Counted from the first letter of the stretch, positions 1 to 11,537 are shown. The stretch: DNA of 64,000 nt from Pseudoalteromonas xiamenensis (GCF_030994125.1 NZ_CP099917.1:2779501-2843500), one strand, 5' to 3'. The notes: generated by a model not told the origin, from the sequence alone. Made by a program: numbers and translations.

Positions 1-770
1 CTTATACTGCCGGTAACTGCGAATCTCGCTTCACGATTCAGTCTGTTTCCAAGGTCATGACCTTAACTCTGGCATTGCAGAGGTATGAAGAAGCGCTTTG
101 GCGACGAGTAGGCAAAGAACCATCCGGTACGGCGTTCAATTCATTGACTCAGCTTGAATTTGAAAAAGGTATACCACGTAATCCGTTTATTAATGCCGGC
201 GCGATAGTAACCTGTGATGCGCTCTACTCGCGCTTATCTGCGCCCATCCATAGTATGTTGGAAGCATTTCGAGCTCAAAGTGACAACCCTCGTGTTATCA
301 TCGATAAGAAAGTGGCTAATTCAGAGTATGAACATCGGCATCGTAATGCTGCTATGGCGCATCTTATGAAGTCATTTGGTAACTTTGATAACCAGGTTGA
401 TGATGTACTCAAAGCGTACTTTCACTATTGCGCAATTGAACTAAACGTCGTGGAGCTTGCCAAGGCGTATAGCTATTTATCAAATGCCGGTTATTGCCAG
501 TTTTCCAATCAGCAACTCTTGACGGCTCGACAAACCAAACAATTGAATTCACTACTTTTTACAAGTGGGCTATATGACGCCGCCGGAGATTTCGCCTATA
601 GAGTGGGCATGCCGGGCAAATCAGGTGTTTCCGGTACAATCATTGCGGTTGTGCCCGGGAAGTTTACTGTTGCTGTTTATTCGCCAGGTTTGGACAAAGT
701 GGGTAATTCTGTCGCGGGAATAGAAGCATTAGCTAAGCTCTCAGAGATGATAGAGTTTAACGCTTTCTAA
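1..770 (+). CDS. glsA: Glutaminase, 5' end cut by the window edge
   Basis: Serine-dependent glutaminase of the beta-lactamase-like fold, hydrolysing L-glutamine to glutamate and ammonia in the cytoplasm. The reading frame is open from base 3. The family's Ser-x-x-Lys pair is visible as SVSK, with Ser at 42-44 and Lys at 51-53, inside the stretch FTIQSVSKV. Further family blocks are NPFINAGAI, ELAKAYSYLSNAG and GKSGVSGTIIAVVPGKF. About 255 residues are visible against roughly 310 for the family, so about 50 N-terminal residues lie outside the window. The ATG at 57 is internal, because the catalytic SVSK lies before it. A bidirectional terminator follows. Confidence 0.9.
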   Translation, partial: YTAGNCESRFTIQSVSKVMTLTLALQRYEEALWRRVGKEPSGTAFNSLTQLEFEKGIPRNPFINAGAIVTCDALYSRLSAPIHSMLEAFRAQSDNPRVIIDKKVANSEYEHRHRNAAMAHLMKSFGNFDNQVDDVLKAYFHYCAIELNVVELAKAYSYLSNAGYCQFSNQQLLTARQTKQLNSLLFTSGLYDAAGDFAYRVGMPGKSGVSGTIIAVVPGKFTVAVYSPGLDKVGNSVAGIEALAKLSEMIEFNAF

Positions 771-799
771 TGCCCTGACTATTTTTCTACGCTAGAAGT

Positions 800-827
800 A
801 AAAAAGGCGCAAGATGCGCCTTTTTTG
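800..827. terminator. Bidirectional rho-independent terminator between glsA and gsk
   Basis: A GGCGC / GCGCC stem with an AAGAT loop is flanked by an A-run on the left and a T-run on the right. It can terminate the glutaminase gene on the plus strand and gsk on the minus strand. Confidence 0.8.
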
Positions 828-2129
828 TTAGTCCCAATAAGCTTGCTCTAGCGAGTCTTCCCGTTCAGGAAGTCCGCGCGACAAACGAGGAGAGTGTTGT
901 ACAAGGACTTCATAGCTGGCACGGTTTGCGTATTTGCTGATCTGCGCAAGAGACGAATACGTAAAGGCATTTTGCTCATGCTTAGCCGAGTTTGGCACAT
1001 TTAACTTGTGATAAACATTTGCTGATAAGTCATGTAACACGGCAGCAAGGGCACAGTCACCGGCACCGTTGGTGTTTTTAATCGCGTCAGGCCCACCCAT
1101 GTATGGAGCCGAATGCGTGTAAACACGGATCGGATTTTCACATTCTGATTTACGCATGGCACGAGAATATTCGTAGCGGTTGAATTCAGATATTGCACCA
1201 GGAAGTAATGGATGCTCTGTCTCTCGTTTAAACGATTCTTCAACGTAACCAGCCATAAACATCCCGCGAGCACCCGCCGTACAAATGACAAGATCAACCC
1301 AATCAAGGGCTTTATCTGCGGCAAGTAGTGGATCACTAAATCCGGTGATTGCTTCACCTTCTTCTTCGTTCATCGCTAAAATATCAACGTATTTTTCTAC
1401 GAACTCAGCCCACCAAGTTGGGTCTTGTTCAATTAAAAACTTAGTGCCCAGCGTCAAAACCACTGGAACACCAGCCTCATTGGCGTATTGAACGGCTTGC
1501 ATTGTTGCTTCAGTCATTGTCTCATCGCCTTGTGTACGCATTAAATACGCACTGATGAGCAGAGCTGATGAATTTTGAACTAGTGCCTTATCAATAGATT
1601 CAGGGCGCAAGTAATTCATTAAGCCAGCACTTATGGCAAACGTACGTTCCCCTGTGTCATCTATTAACGTAAAACAACGGCCAATAGGGCCATCAACAGG
1701 TTGGAGGTAGTTCAAATCAACACGACTTGAAGTGTTACAAAGAAAACGATAAGCGTAGCTACCGATATTGATGTTTTCACTCATTACACCGAGTAACACT
1801 GAACGATCGTCCGCGAGTACGGAGTAGTTATGTAAGGTGTTACCAATCGTGCCACCGGCAAATTCGTATTCAACGAGCTTATCACGCTTTAAACGATCGT
1901 AGAGCGCATTGGTGATAGTGCTGTCGATAACTTGAGACATGCCTCGTTTTAATTGGAACTCGTCCAAAAAGGCTTGGTCAACTTTAGCTTCTATATCCAC
2001 TACGATTTGGTCGATCCCACAAATGTAGTTGTGAGTTAATCGATCGCTCGAATGGAACTGGCTAATAAGTGGATCTTTGTCTTCCACTGGAAAATAGTGT
2101 TTATGCCTGCGGCGGCCAGGAAATTTCAT
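828..2129 (-). CDS. gsk: Inosine-guanosine kinase
   Basis: PfkB/ribokinase-family kinase that phosphorylates inosine and guanosine to the nucleoside monophosphates (purine salvage). The protein begins MKFPGRRRHKHYFPV, matching the start of E. coli Gsk (MKFPGKRKSKHYFPV from memory), which fixes the start at 2129 and gives 433 aa, the usual size. The open frame runs 89 codons further upstream, but that extension crosses the tadA promoter and start and does not look like protein. The PfkB signature NTNGAGDCALAAV near residue 355 holds the catalytic Asp. It is divergent from tadA, and a TATAAT -10 for gsk lies on the minus strand at 2175-2180. Confidence 0.93.
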   Translation of the reverse strand: MKFPGRRRHKHYFPVEDKDPLISQFHSSDRLTHNYICGIDQIVVDIEAKVDQAFLDEFQLKRGMSQVIDSTITNALYDRLKRDKLVEYEFAGGTIGNTLHNYSVLADDRSVLLGVMSENINIGSYAYRFLCNTSSRVDLNYLQPVDGPIGRCFTLIDDTGERTFAISAGLMNYLRPESIDKALVQNSSALLISAYLMRTQGDETMTEATMQAVQYANEAGVPVVLTLGTKFLIEQDPTWWAEFVEKYVDILAMNEEEGEAITGFSDPLLAADKALDWVDLVICTAGARGMFMAGYVEESFKRETEHPLLPGAISEFNRYEYSRAMRKSECENPIRVYTHSAPYMGGPDAIKNTNGAGDCALAAVLHDLSANVYHKLNVPNSAKHEQNAFTYSSLAQISKYANRASYEVLVQHSPRLSRGLPEREDSLEQAYWD

Positions 2130-2231
2130 CTTATGCCCGTGTGTAGTGTGTGCCAAGAATAAAAAAAGCGGCGAATTATAGCCCAAAGCATAAAAGCGAA
2201 GCCACGCCATTTTGTCTAATTTTAGCAATAA

Positions 2232-2930
<699 letters not shown>

Positions 2931-3459
2931 CAGAACCTCCTTTTGTGAGAGTAACTATTCCTAGAGATTAGACCGCATAATGTTGCATTAGTTTGACAAG
3001 GCGGGTTGAAACTTGATTTCTAGTAACATGTAAATAGGATTGAAAAGCGGGTTTGCAGTTCAAAGTTAAAGGCTCGTGCGTGTTTTATCATAACGAACAG
3101 AACCTCAAATTTTCCTCGATACTAGCCGTTTTTTCACCTAACGCCTAGCATTTTTGAACGTATAAACGCCGAATTTGGATTAATCCTTATCTGCTCTAAA
3201 TATTGTAGTGAATGGATGAAATTTCAAGCTGTCACCTTTTACAGTCCTCGAAAATGAAGACAAAACCTATTTTTACTTGGTTAATGAAAAGACAGAGTTG
3301 ATTTTAAATTCAATCGCTTATTCTATTATTTTAGGTCGATATTGAGAGCAGCGGCATTTTGTCCTTCAATTTTTCTCGGAATTGACATTTTTGTGTTAAA
3401 TCCAGACGCCAATTCGACTATAATAGCGACCTTAAATATCGTTCAATCCCTAACCCCGG
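2931..3459. other. 529-base intergenic region upstream of purL
   Basis: Holds the 5' region of the small basic gene (minus) and of purL (plus). I see no convincing further ORF, tRNA or PurR-type palindrome. A TATAAT sits at 3419-3424, about 36 bases before the purL ATG, as a likely -10. The best -35 hexamer nearby, TTGACA at 3382-3387, is 31 bases away and too far to pair with it. In E. coli the region next to purL encodes the sRNA GlmY, but no similarity to it was recognisable here. Confidence 0.4.
3419..3424 (+). promoter_or_regulatory. Candidate -10 element of purL
   Basis: Exact TATAAT about 36 bases upstream of the purL start. No good -35 is present at 16-18 bases, so an activator-dependent or weak promoter is possible. 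Confidence 0.4.
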
Positions 3460-6400
3460 ATGAAAATACCTATGTTAATCTTACGTGGTGCGCCAGCACT
3501 TTCTGAGTTTAAAGTTCAAAAGATCCTCGAAAAATGTCAAGCAGCTAATTTACCAGTAACAGGTGTGTATGCTGAGTTTATGCATTTTGCCGATCTCACC
3601 GAATCATTGACAGAGGCCGAATTAGACAAGCTGCAAAAGCTGTTAAAGTACGGACCAACCATTCCTGAGCATGAGCCAACTGGTGCGTTGATTCTGGTGA
3701 CTCCACGTTTAGGTACTATTTCTCCTTGGGCATCAAAAGCAACTGACATTGCAATAAACTGTGGCCTAACTAAAGTACACCGCGTTGAACGTGGTATTGC
3801 TTATTACGTTGAAGGTGCACTGAATGAAGCACAATTGAGCGAGGTAGCTAAGTTAGTACACGATCGCATGACTGAGTCTACGCATACAACATTAGAAGCG
3901 GCAGGGCAGTTATTCCGTGTTGAAACGCCACGCCCAATGTCATCAGTGGATATTCTTAGCGGTGGTCGAGATGCACTTGCTAAGGCTAACGTAGAGCAAG
4001 GTTTTGCCTTAGCTGACGACGAAATTGATTACCTTGTTGAGAGCTTCCAAAAACTAGGTCGTAACCCAAACGACATTGAACTGTTTATGTTCGCACAAGC
4101 TAACTCAGAACATTGCCGTCATAAAATTTTCAACGCAGATTGGACAATCGATGGTGTTGAACAGCCTAAGTCGTTGTTCAAAATGATCAAAAATACGTAC
4201 GAAACTCACAGTGAAAATGTGTTGTCGGCTTACAAAGACAATGCTGCCGTAATGACAGGCTCAAAAGCAGGACGTTTCTTCCCGAATACGCAAGGTGAGT
4301 ACGATTATCACCACGAAGATATTCACATCCTAATGAAAGTGGAAACACACAACCACCCAACAGCGATTGCGCCATTCTCTGGTGCTTCAACGGGTTCTGG
4401 TGGTGAGATCCGTGATGAAGGTGCGACTGGTCGTGGTTCAAAACCAAAAGCCGGTCTTGTCGGTTTTACGGTTTCTAACTTACGTATTCCGGGTTTTGAG
4501 CAGCCGTGGGAAAGCGATTTTGGCAAGCCAGGCCGTATCGTTAGCGCATTAGATATTATGGTTGACGGTCCACTTGGTGGCGCTGCGTTTAACAACGAAT
4601 TTGGACGTCCTAACTTATTAGGTTACTTCCGTACATACGAAGAAAAAGTAAATAGCCACAACGGTGAAGAAGTGCGTGGCTACCACAAGCCAATCATGAT
4701 TGCTGGTGGCCTAGGTAACATTCGTGAAGATCACGTACAAAAAGGTTCAATTCCAGTTGGTGCTAAGCTCATCGTACTTGGTGGACCTGCCATGAACATC
4801 GGTCTGGGCGGCGGTGCTGCATCGTCGATGGCGTCAGGTCAGTCCAACGAAGATTTAGATTTTGCGTCCGTACAACGTGAAAACCCAGAAATGGAACGTC
4901 GTTGTCAGGAAGTGATCGACAAATGTTGGCAGCTTGGCGATGCAAACCCAATCGCATTTATTCACGACGTGGGCGCGGGTGGCATTTCAAATGCATTCCC
5001 TGAATTGGTGAATGATGGCGGCCGAGGTGGTAAGTTTGAACTTCGTAACGTACCAAATGACGAGCCAGGCATGGCACCACATGAAATTTGGTGTAACGAA
5101 TCACAAGAGCGTTATGTACTGGCTGTTGCTGCGGAGGATTTCGCTCGTTTTGAAGCGATTTGTAAACGAGAGCGTGCTCAATATGCAGTTATTGGTGAAG
5201 CAACAGAAGAGCGTCATTTGACCGTTTCAGATAGTCACTTCGACAACAATCCTGTGGATTTACCATTAGACGTGCTTTTGGGTAAGCCACCGAAAATGCA
5301 CCGTGATGTAAAATCACAACAAGCGACTGGTCAGGCGTTAAATACGTCAACGATTGAGTTGAAAGACGCTGCTGAACGTTTACTTCGTCTACCGACGATT
5401 GCAGAAAAAACCTTCCTCATCACTATCGGTGACCGCACGGTAACCGGCCTTGTTGCTCGCGACCAAATGGTGGGGCCTTGGCAGGTGCCAGTCGCTAACT
5501 GTGCTGTAACCGCAGCCTCGTTTGATACCTATCATGGCGAAGCTATGTCGATGGGTGAACGTACACCCGCTGCACTTTTAAATTACGGTGCGTCTGCGCG
5601 TTTAGCGGTCGGTGAAGCATTAACCAACATCGCTTGTGCGAATATTGGTGGTTTGGAAAACATCAAGCTATCAGCAAACTGGATGGCGGCTGCAGGTCAC
5701 CCAGGTGAAGATGCGGGTCTTTATGAAGCAGTAAAAGCCGTAGGTGAGGAATTATGTCCGGCACTGGGTCTTACTATCCCAGTTGGAAAAGACTCGATGT
5801 CGATGAAAACGAAGTGGGACGAAAATGGTGAAGAGAAAGCCGTTACTGCGCCGCTTTCACTCATCATTACAGCATTTGGTCGTGTAGAAGATGTGCGTAA
5901 GACAGTGACGCCGCAGCTTCGTACCGACAAAGGTGAAACGAGCCTACTACTAGTGGATTTAGGTGCGGGCCAAAACCGTTTAGGCGCATCGTGTCTCGCG
6001 CAAGTTTATAAGCAATTAGGCGACAAGACGCCAGATGTGGATAGCCCTGAGTTATTGAAAGGTTTCTATAACGCAATGCAAACGCTTGTTTCAGAAGACA
6101 AGCTACTGGCTTACCACGACCGTTCAGACGGTGGTTTATTTACCACTGTTGCGGAAATGGCGTTTGCAGGCCATACCGGTGTGAGCGTAGAACTAGATGC
6201 ATTGACGGGGTCAGATATCGAGGTGCTATTTAATGAAGAACTCGGTGCGGTTGTACAAGTTCGACAAAACGACTTAGATGCTGTTAAAGCAATCTTAGCG
6301 GCTAATGGCCTTGCGAATGTGTCTCACGTTATTGGTACACTGAATAACGAAGACAACGTCACCTTTGCACGTAATGGCAATACTATTCTTGCCGATACGC

Positions 6401-7356
6401 GTACAGCGTTACGCACTATTTGGGCTGAAACCACTTACCAAATGCAAGCGATGCGTGACAATCCTGAATGTGCAAAACAAGAGTTCGAAGCAAAATTTGA
6501 TGCAAAAGACCCAGGTCTAAACGTTAAACTGAGCTTTGATCTTAACGACGATATTGCGGCTCCATACATTGCAACAGGTGCTAAACCGCGTATGGCAATC
6601 CTACGTGAGCAGGGTGTTAACTCGCATTTAGAAATGGCTGCCGCGTTCAATCGTGCTGGTTTTGCGGCCATTGATGTTCACATGAGTGATATTCTAGAAG
6701 GTCGTATCACACTGGATCAGTTTAAAGGATTAGTTGCCTGTGGCGGTTTCTCATACGGTGACGTACTGGGTGCAGGTGAAGGATGGGCAAAATCAATTCT
6801 GTTTAACGACATGGCTCGAGACCAATTCCAGTCGTTCTTTGAGCGTCAAGATACGTTTAGCTTAGGGGTATGTAATGGTTGTCAAATGATGTCAACGTTA
6901 CGTGAACTTATCCCTGGTACTGAGCATTGGCCTCGTTTTGTGCAGAACAAATCAGCGCGATTTGAAGCTCGCTTTAGTTTGGTTGAAGTCCAAGACAGTC
7001 CGTCGGTGTTCTTCCAAGGTATGGCTGGATCGCGTATGCCAATTGCGGTATCACATGGTGAAGGTCATGCAGAATTCCGTAATAGCGCAGCGGTTGAACA
7101 TGCCCTTGCAACCGGCACTGTCGCGGTTAAATTCGTTGATAACTTCGGTAATCCAACTGAGACTTACCCAGCGAACCCGAATAGCTCTCCGGCAGGTATT
7201 ACAGGGATTACATCAAATGATGGCCGTGCAACCGTTATGATGCCTCACCCTGAACGCGTATTCCGTGCAGTGTCTAACTCATGGCACCCTGATGAATGGA
7301 AAGAAGATAGCCCTTGGATGCGAATGTTCCGTAACGCACGTAAATACGTAGGCTAA
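3460..7356 (+). CDS. purL: Phosphoribosylformylglycinamidine synthase (FGAM synthase)
   Basis: Large single-chain FGAM synthase: converts FGAR, glutamine and ATP to FGAM in step 4 of de novo purine synthesis. 1298 aa, near the 1295 of E. coli. The order is an N-terminal PurS-like region, two AIRS-type ATP-binding/catalytic halves (EHCRHK and [19 protein letters not shown] in the first) and a C-terminal class I glutaminase. In the glutaminase, GVCNGCQM near residue 1137 holds the nucleophilic Cys, and HPER near 1263 belongs to the catalytic triad. ATG 3460 lacks a clear ribosome site. ATG 3472 (MLILRG) aligns better with the E. coli N-terminus and is a real alternative. Confidence 0.96.
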   Translation: MKIPMLILRGAPALSEFKVQKILEKCQAANLPVTGVYAEFMHFADLTESLTEAELDKLQKLLKYGPTIPEHEPTGALILVTPRLGTISPWASKATDIAINCGLTKVHRVERGIAYYVEGALNEAQLSEVAKLVHDRMTESTHTTLEAAGQLFRVETPRPMSSVDILSGGRDALAKANVEQGFALADDEIDYLVESFQKLGRNPNDIELFMFAQANSEHCRHKIFNADWTIDGVEQPKSLFKMIKNTYETHSENVLSAYKDNAAVMTGSKAGRFFPNTQGEYDYHHEDIHILMKVETHNHPTAIAPFSGASTGSGGEIRDEGATGRGSKPKAGLVGFTVSNLRIPGFEQPWESDFGKPGRIVSALDIMVDGPLGGAAFNNEFGRPNLLGYFRTYEEKVNSHNGEEVRGYHKPIMIAGGLGNIREDHVQKGSIPVGAKLIVLGGPAMNIGLGGGAASSMASGQSNEDLDFASVQRENPEMERRCQEVIDKCWQLGDANPIAFIHDVGAGGISNAFPELVNDGGRGGKFELRNVPNDEPGMAPHEIWCNESQERYVLAVAAEDFARFEAICKRERAQYAVIGEATEERHLTVSDSHFDNNPVDLPLDVLLGKPPKMHRDVKSQQATGQALNTSTIELKDAAERLLRLPTIAEKTFLITIGDRTVTGLVARDQMVGPWQVPVANCAVTAASFDTYHGEAMSMGERTPAALLNYGASARLAVGEALTNIACANIGGLENIKLSANWMAAAGHPGEDAGLYEAVKAVGEELCPALGLTIPVGKDSMSMKTKWDENGEEKAVTAPLSLIITAFGRVEDVRKTVTPQLRTDKGETSLLLVDLGAGQNRLGASCLAQVYKQLGDKTPDVDSPELLKGFYNAMQTLVSEDKLLAYHDRSDGGLFTTVAEMAFAGHTGVSVELDALTGSDIEVLFNEELGAVVQVRQNDLDAVKAILAANGLANVSHVIGTLNNEDNVTFARNGNTILADTRTALRTIWAETTYQMQAMRDNPECAKQEFEAKFDAKDPGLNVKLSFDLNDDIAAPYIATGAKPRMAILREQGVNSHLEMAAAFNRAGFAAIDVHMSDILEGRITLDQFKGLVACGGFSYGDVLGAGEGWAKSILFNDMARDQFQSFFERQDTFSLGVCNGCQMMSTLRELIPGTEHWPRFVQNKSARFEARFSLVEVQDSPSVFFQGMAGSRMPIAVSHGEGHAEFRNSAAVEHALATGTVAVKFVDNFGNPTETYPANPNSSPAGITGITSNDGRATVMMPHPERVFRAVSNSWHPDEWKEDSPWMRMFRNARKYVG

Positions 7357-7373
7357 GTTAACATCAAACAGTT

Positions 7374-7400
7374 AAAAGGCGCTCTTAGAGCGCCTTTTTT
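7374..7400 (+). terminator. purL terminator
   Basis: Ten-base stem AAAGGCGCTC / GAGCGCCTTT with a TTA loop and a T-run, immediately after purL. Confidence 0.85.
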
Positions 7401-7456
7401 GTATCTTAGGTACATATTACCTAAAGAGTGAATTCGATTTTCCCTGTTGGGGTTAT

Positions 7457-7999
7457 CTAGTGAGGCTTGCAGCTCGATAGAAGTTGTTGCCAAAAAGCTT
7501 CACCTTTGCGTCTCGCTAGGCGAATGTTATTTTCAGGAATTTGCTCTGGGTCATCATACGTTGCAAGGGCTTGCGCCATGCTTTCTTCACGGATCAAATG
7601 CAGCGTTGGGTAAGGTGCGCGGTTAGTATAATTGGCTGGATCGTTTTCATCACTGTCTGCAAATACATAATCTGGATGAAAATTTGCGATTTGGTATTTC
7701 CCTTCGTAGCCTTGTGCTGCCAGTAAAGCGTTTGCAAGATCGACCAGATCCAAAAACGCATCAAAATCCTGAAATCCAGTAGTAAAAATCAACAGTGTTG
7801 TTTCGCGTTCTTGGTGACTATCAAGAGCGATACAACTATCTATCATGGCGAGCACAGCATCTTCAATTGTCAATGCGTCCGACAGTTCATAATGAATTGT
7901 GTTGTTTTCAACTTCTTTGCGTGCAAATGGGCAAAAATTGTATTTTACGATGACGGAACTCACCCAGTTCTTCATTGCATTAATAGCATCTGAATTCAT
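7457..7999 (-). CDS. DUF1415 family protein
   Basis: 180-aa cytoplasmic protein of the uncharacterised DUF1415 family, recognised from the blocks KYNFCPFA near residue 20, IANFHPDYVFAD near 105 and TNRAPYPTLHLIREE near 125. No catalytic activity is established for the family; the conserved Cys and His residues suggest metal or redox chemistry, but that is inference. It follows waaA with a 4-base ATGA overlap, so the two are translationally coupled and probably co-transcribed. A link with LPS synthesis rests only on this position. Confidence 0.8.
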   Translation of the reverse strand: MNSDAINAMKNWVSSVIVKYNFCPFARKEVENNTIHYELSDALTIEDAVLAMIDSCIALDSHQERETTLLIFTTGFQDFDAFLDLVDLANALLAAQGYEGKYQIANFHPDYVFADSDENDPANYTNRAPYPTLHLIREESMAQALATYDDPEQIPENNIRLARRKGEAFWQQLLSSCKPH

Positions 8000-9267
8000 A
8001 TATTGCGTCCTAAAGACTTATCGATCAACGCTAACGTTTTATCAATCGCACCTTGATTATTCATTAATACTTGATAAGCATTGCAGCCCAATTGTGTACG
8101 CGCATCGTTGTCGTTAAAAAGAGTATGGAGCTGTTCAAACAGCGATTCGCTATCAAATACGGTGATAGCTGCCGAAGCATTGATGAGCTCAGGGTAGATA
8201 TGAGCAAAATTATAGGTATGGGGCCCTGACAGGATGCCAACGGAGAATGCAGCAGCTTCCAGTGGATTGTGCCCACCTCGTTCAATTAAACTGCCGCCAA
8301 CATAGGCGACATCAGAAGCGCCATACAGACATTTTAATTCACCTAATGTGTCGGCAAGTAAAACTTGTGATTCTTCCATTGATTTCATGTTGCTGCGTCG
8401 TGTCATACTGAATTGCTGAGCGGCAAGTAAAGATGCAACGGGTTCAAACTGTTCTGGATGCCTTGGCGCAATAATCAGTAACGCCGTCGGATATTGCTTC
8501 AACAACAGTTTGTGCGCAGCGAGTACTTGCTCATGCTCTAAGGGATGAGTTGAGCCAGCAACCCATACATAGCGGCCTGATAGCAAAGACTTAAGTTGCC
8601 TTGCTTTAAGCTGTTCTTGTTCAGATAGTTGAATGTCGAATTTAATAGAACCTGTAGCTCTAACTTTATCTTCTCGTAGCCCAAGCTTCATAAATCGGCT
8701 TGCATCTTGCTCATTATGACTCGCCAAATAGGTCACGGCGCGCATTAACACATTGGTGAGAGGTTGAATGCGTTGATAACCCTTCATTGATTTTTCAGAT
8801 AAGCGGGCATTGAGCACAAGGACAGGAATATCATTTGCTTTCGCATGAGCGAAAAGATTTGGCCAAAGCTCCGTTTCAAGTACACAAAGTGCTTTAGGAC
8901 GAAGCGTTTTTATAAAGCGTCGTGAAGTGGAATAAAAATCTAAGGGCAGATAAACACAGTTTACCGACTCTTGGAAAATCGTTTCAATTTGAGCTCGGCC
9001 TGTGGGGGTGTTTGTGCTTACTATAATTTTATCGTCGGGATGTAGTTGCTTATATTTTTTTATTAATGGCGCAGCCGCGAGTACTTCACCGACAGACGCG
9101 CAGTGAAACAGGAGAGCGTGCTCTGGCAGTGCACTTAAACCATACGCGAATCGTTCTTTAAAATGAATACGGTATGCCGCTTGTTTTTTCCCTCTGAAAA
9201 CCCATAAGTAGGTAATCAATACGGGAGCTAATAGCAACAAAACGAATGAATAAATAAATCTAGCCAT
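7996..9267 (-). CDS. waaA: 3-deoxy-D-manno-octulosonic acid (Kdo) transferase
   Basis: GT30 glycosyltransferase that transfers Kdo from CMP-Kdo to lipid IVA at the inner membrane, the first step of the LPS inner core. 423 aa, the usual length. An N-terminal membrane anchor spans about residues 4-24. The catalytic-Glu block is HCASVGEV (Glu at 61). Other landmarks are ETELWPN, VAGSTH, APRHPEQF and the C-terminal RGGHNPLEAAAF. It is divergent from a Wzi-like gene and overlaps the DUF1415 gene downstream. Whether it adds one or two Kdo units cannot be seen; the Kdo kinase gene kdkA 4 kb away hints at a mono-Kdo core as in Haemophilus, which is inference. Confidence 0.95.
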   Translation of the reverse strand: MARFIYSFVLLLLAPVLITYLWVFRGKKQAAYRIHFKERFAYGLSALPEHALLFHCASVGEVLAAAPLIKKYKQLHPDDKIIVSTNTPTGRAQIETIFQESVNCVYLPLDFYSTSRRFIKTLRPKALCVLETELWPNLFAHAKANDIPVLVLNARLSEKSMKGYQRIQPLTNVLMRAVTYLASHNEQDASRFMKLGLREDKVRATGSIKFDIQLSEQEQLKARQLKSLLSGRYVWVAGSTHPLEHEQVLAAHKLLLKQYPTALLIIAPRHPEQFEPVASLLAAQQFSMTRRSNMKSMEESQVLLADTLGELKCLYGASDVAYVGGSLIERGGHNPLEAAAFSVGILSGPHTYNFAHIYPELINASAAITVFDSESLFEQLHTLFNDNDARTQLGCNAYQVLMNNQGAIDKTLALIDKSLGRNI

Positions 9268-9422
9268 AATGCACCTGAATCGATGGAGTGCCTATTGTAA
9301 CGGTCTACGTTTGGTACGCAAACTGACAATTGAATTAGTTACACTTTTAAACAGGGAATGTTCTGTTTCTCGTCATTAAATTTGTTAATATGGGTCAACA
9401 TGTCTGTAGAATTTACACTGTG

Positions 9423-10877
9423 ATGAAATTGAAAACCGCCATTCTAACGTGCATAAGTATGTTAGTTAGTACACACACTTTTGCTGCCCCGACTGCCTAT
9501 CTCCCACTTGGCAGCGATCCCTTGCTGGAATACCAGATTGACCAATTGTTTTCATTAACGACTGGAACCCCCTCTCGAAAACCATATCGGATCAATGATG
9601 TCTATCAAGCGCTTCGCTATGTCCGCGTCTCAGATCCTGAATTGTATCGCTCGATTTCGAGCAAATTGAAGGTTTATCAGAGTAAAGATGGGATAACCCG
9701 GCAAGGTGTGAAAGCCACGATTAGCTCAGGTGAAGAAGACAAATTGGCAAATGAGCGCGGTAATACGTCGAAAGAGTATTTGCAGTTGGCATTCGAAGGC
9801 ATTTGGCGAGGCACTGAAAATACGCTAATGCAAGTCGGCCTCGAATATCGTGTAAAACAAAGTGAACTAGTGCCTTACAATACGTTTGTTGCTTATTCAC
9901 TGGGTAACATTCAGGTTGATGCCGGTTATCGTGAACATTGGCTTTCACCCTTTAAACATTTCGGGCAAATTTTCTCAAATAACGCCAAATCATCCCCTTC
10001 ACTCTCAATCAGCTTTGTGTCGCCATTGAATAATTGGTGGAATTTCGATGCCGAGGTTTTTTACTCTGAGCTTGATTATGTTGAGGACGGTTTTTACTAT
10101 GAAGGAAAGCCTGTAAGTGGCACGCCTCAATTGGCAGGTTCACGTTTTAGTATCGAACCGATGGATGGCTGGACAATTGGTTTCAACCGAATGATGCAAT
10201 TTGGTGGCGGACCTCGTCCAGTTTCGTTTGGTGACGTGATGAAGGCGTTTTTCGATCCGGCAGGACAAGATAACCGAGGAGTTACCGGCGGGGGATTCGA
10301 CAGTGAACTAGGCGATCAATGGGCATCATTAACGTCTCATCACCAATTTACGGATTGGTTCAACGCAGAGGTGTATTTCGAATACGGTGGCGAAGACACC
10401 AGTGGCCATAAAAATTACCAGTTTGGTAATTTAGTAATGAATGGCGGTTTGTATTTACCAAAATTGACCCAACAGTCGACGTTACGATACGAATATTCAA
10501 CGATGAATACTCGTTGGTATATAAATGAATTGTATTTCAAAAATGGAAATACAATTGATGGTTTTGTCGTTGGTAATTTCGCTGCTGACAATCGCTTGTT
10601 TGGTGATAATAACCCAGTTCAAGCACATGTTTTAGAGTGGGTATATAACTCGGACATGCAATCTCAATGGCGTGTAAAGTATACGACAACTCGTAATCGT
10701 AACGAAGAGAATCAGGGATATGACGACATTGAATATGTTTATGAACATCAAGCCCATGAGTTAGAGGTAGTCCGCAGTGAAAAATGGCAAGGTAATCAGG
10801 TTGAAGCAAAATTAGCCGCGGGCAGAGACGTATTCGGTGAGAATTACGCTTGGCTTTCTTTAAACGTATATTGGTAG
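9423..10877 (+). CDS. Capsule assembly Wzi-like outer-membrane protein
   Basis: 484-aa secreted beta-barrel protein of the Wzi capsule-assembly family. A signal peptide runs from MKLKTAILTC to about residue 21 (THTFA|APTAY). The mature part opens with the typical YLPLGSDPLLEYQIDQL, and alternating aromatic strands end in LNVYW, the terminal aromatic residue expected of an outer-membrane barrel. ATG 9423 is chosen because the signal peptide starts there; the frame extends 11 codons upstream without adding a plausible protein. In E. coli Wzi is a lectin anchoring group 1 capsule to the surface. No capsule cluster lies nearby, so its ligand here may be LPS or an exopolysaccharide (inference). 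Confidence 0.8.
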   Translation: MKLKTAILTCISMLVSTHTFAAPTAYLPLGSDPLLEYQIDQLFSLTTGTPSRKPYRINDVYQALRYVRVSDPELYRSISSKLKVYQSKDGITRQGVKATISSGEEDKLANERGNTSKEYLQLAFEGIWRGTENTLMQVGLEYRVKQSELVPYNTFVAYSLGNIQVDAGYREHWLSPFKHFGQIFSNNAKSSPSLSISFVSPLNNWWNFDAEVFYSELDYVEDGFYYEGKPVSGTPQLAGSRFSIEPMDGWTIGFNRMMQFGGGPRPVSFGDVMKAFFDPAGQDNRGVTGGGFDSELGDQWASLTSHHQFTDWFNAEVYFEYGGEDTSGHKNYQFGNLVMNGGLYLPKLTQQSTLRYEYSTMNTRWYINELYFKNGNTIDGFVVGNFAADNRLFGDNNPVQAHVLEWVYNSDMQSQWRVKYTTTRNRNEENQGYDDIEYVYEHQAHELEVVRSEKWQGNQVEAKLAAGRDVFGENYAWLSLNVYW

Positions 10878-10949
10878 GATAATACCAGTCTAAATAGCAT
10901 AGCCTTCATTTAGATTGTGTTAGAACACGGGTTATAAATAGGATTCATT

Positions 10950-11534
10950 ATGTCAAAGCTAGACGCAATATCGGCAAGTTATGAGGCAAGCCTAGCGCGC
11001 CACAATACCTTATTCGCCACAATGGCAAACTATCACGCAGAATGTATGGCTCTTTTAGCCGCCTGCGAAAAAACATTGAATAGCGGTGGTAAGGTTATTT
11101 GGTTTGGTAACGGTGGTAGCGCCGCAGATTCACAGCATTTAGCTGCCGAGTTCGTAGTACGTTATAAAAAAGAACGTGGCCCTTTGGCATCAATCGCGCT
11201 GACGACAGATACGTCAATTTTAACAGCGCACAGTAACGACTATCATTTTGATACGGTTTTTGAACGTCAAGTGCAAGCGTTATGTAAACCAGAGGATCTC
11301 GTTATTGGCTTAACCACTTCTGGTACGAGTGCAAATATTAATTTAGCTCTTGCCGCTGCAAACGAGATTGGTGCATATACGGTTGCATTCACTGGACGTG
11401 AAGGTGGAAAAGTGAAAGACATCGCGAAATTGCCCATTATCATTCGTAATGATGAAACGGCGAGAATTCAAGAAGCACACATGTTTATCGGTCATTGGCT
11501 GTGTGAAGCTGTTGATATGCTGGTAGCGGAGTAA
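10950..11534 (+). CDS. gmhA: Phosphoheptose isomerase
   Basis: SIS-domain isomerase converting sedoheptulose 7-phosphate to D-glycero-D-manno-heptose 7-phosphate, the first step of ADP-heptose synthesis. 194 aa, the usual size. The substrate loop FGNGGSAADSQHLAAE lies near residues 51-66, LTTSGTSANI near 115, and RIQEAHMFIGHWLCE near the C-terminus carries the active-site Glu/His region. A ribosome site AGGA is 6 bases before the ATG. hldE begins 3 bases after its stop codon, so the two form an operon. Confidence 0.95.
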   Translation: MSKLDAISASYEASLARHNTLFATMANYHAECMALLAACEKTLNSGGKVIWFGNGGSAADSQHLAAEFVVRYKKERGPLASIALTTDTSILTAHSNDYHFDTVFERQVQALCKPEDLVIGLTTSGTSANINLALAAANEIGAYTVAFTGREGGKVKDIAKLPIIIRNDETARIQEAHMFIGHWLCEAVDMLVAE

Positions 11535-11537
11535 TTC

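Noticed and set aside
3382..3424. TTGACA at 3382 and TATAAT at 3419 as one purL promoter
   Set aside because: The spacing is 31 bases, about twice the normal 16-18, so they cannot form a sigma-70 pair.
4187..6671. Several minus-strand ORFs of 60-90 codons inside purL
   Set aside because: They are antisense shadows of a conserved gene with no ribosome site or family similarity.
10889..10914. TCTAAAT / ATTTAGA inverted repeat before gmhA
   Set aside because: Seven AT-rich pairs with a 12-base loop and no T-run are too weak to call a terminator.
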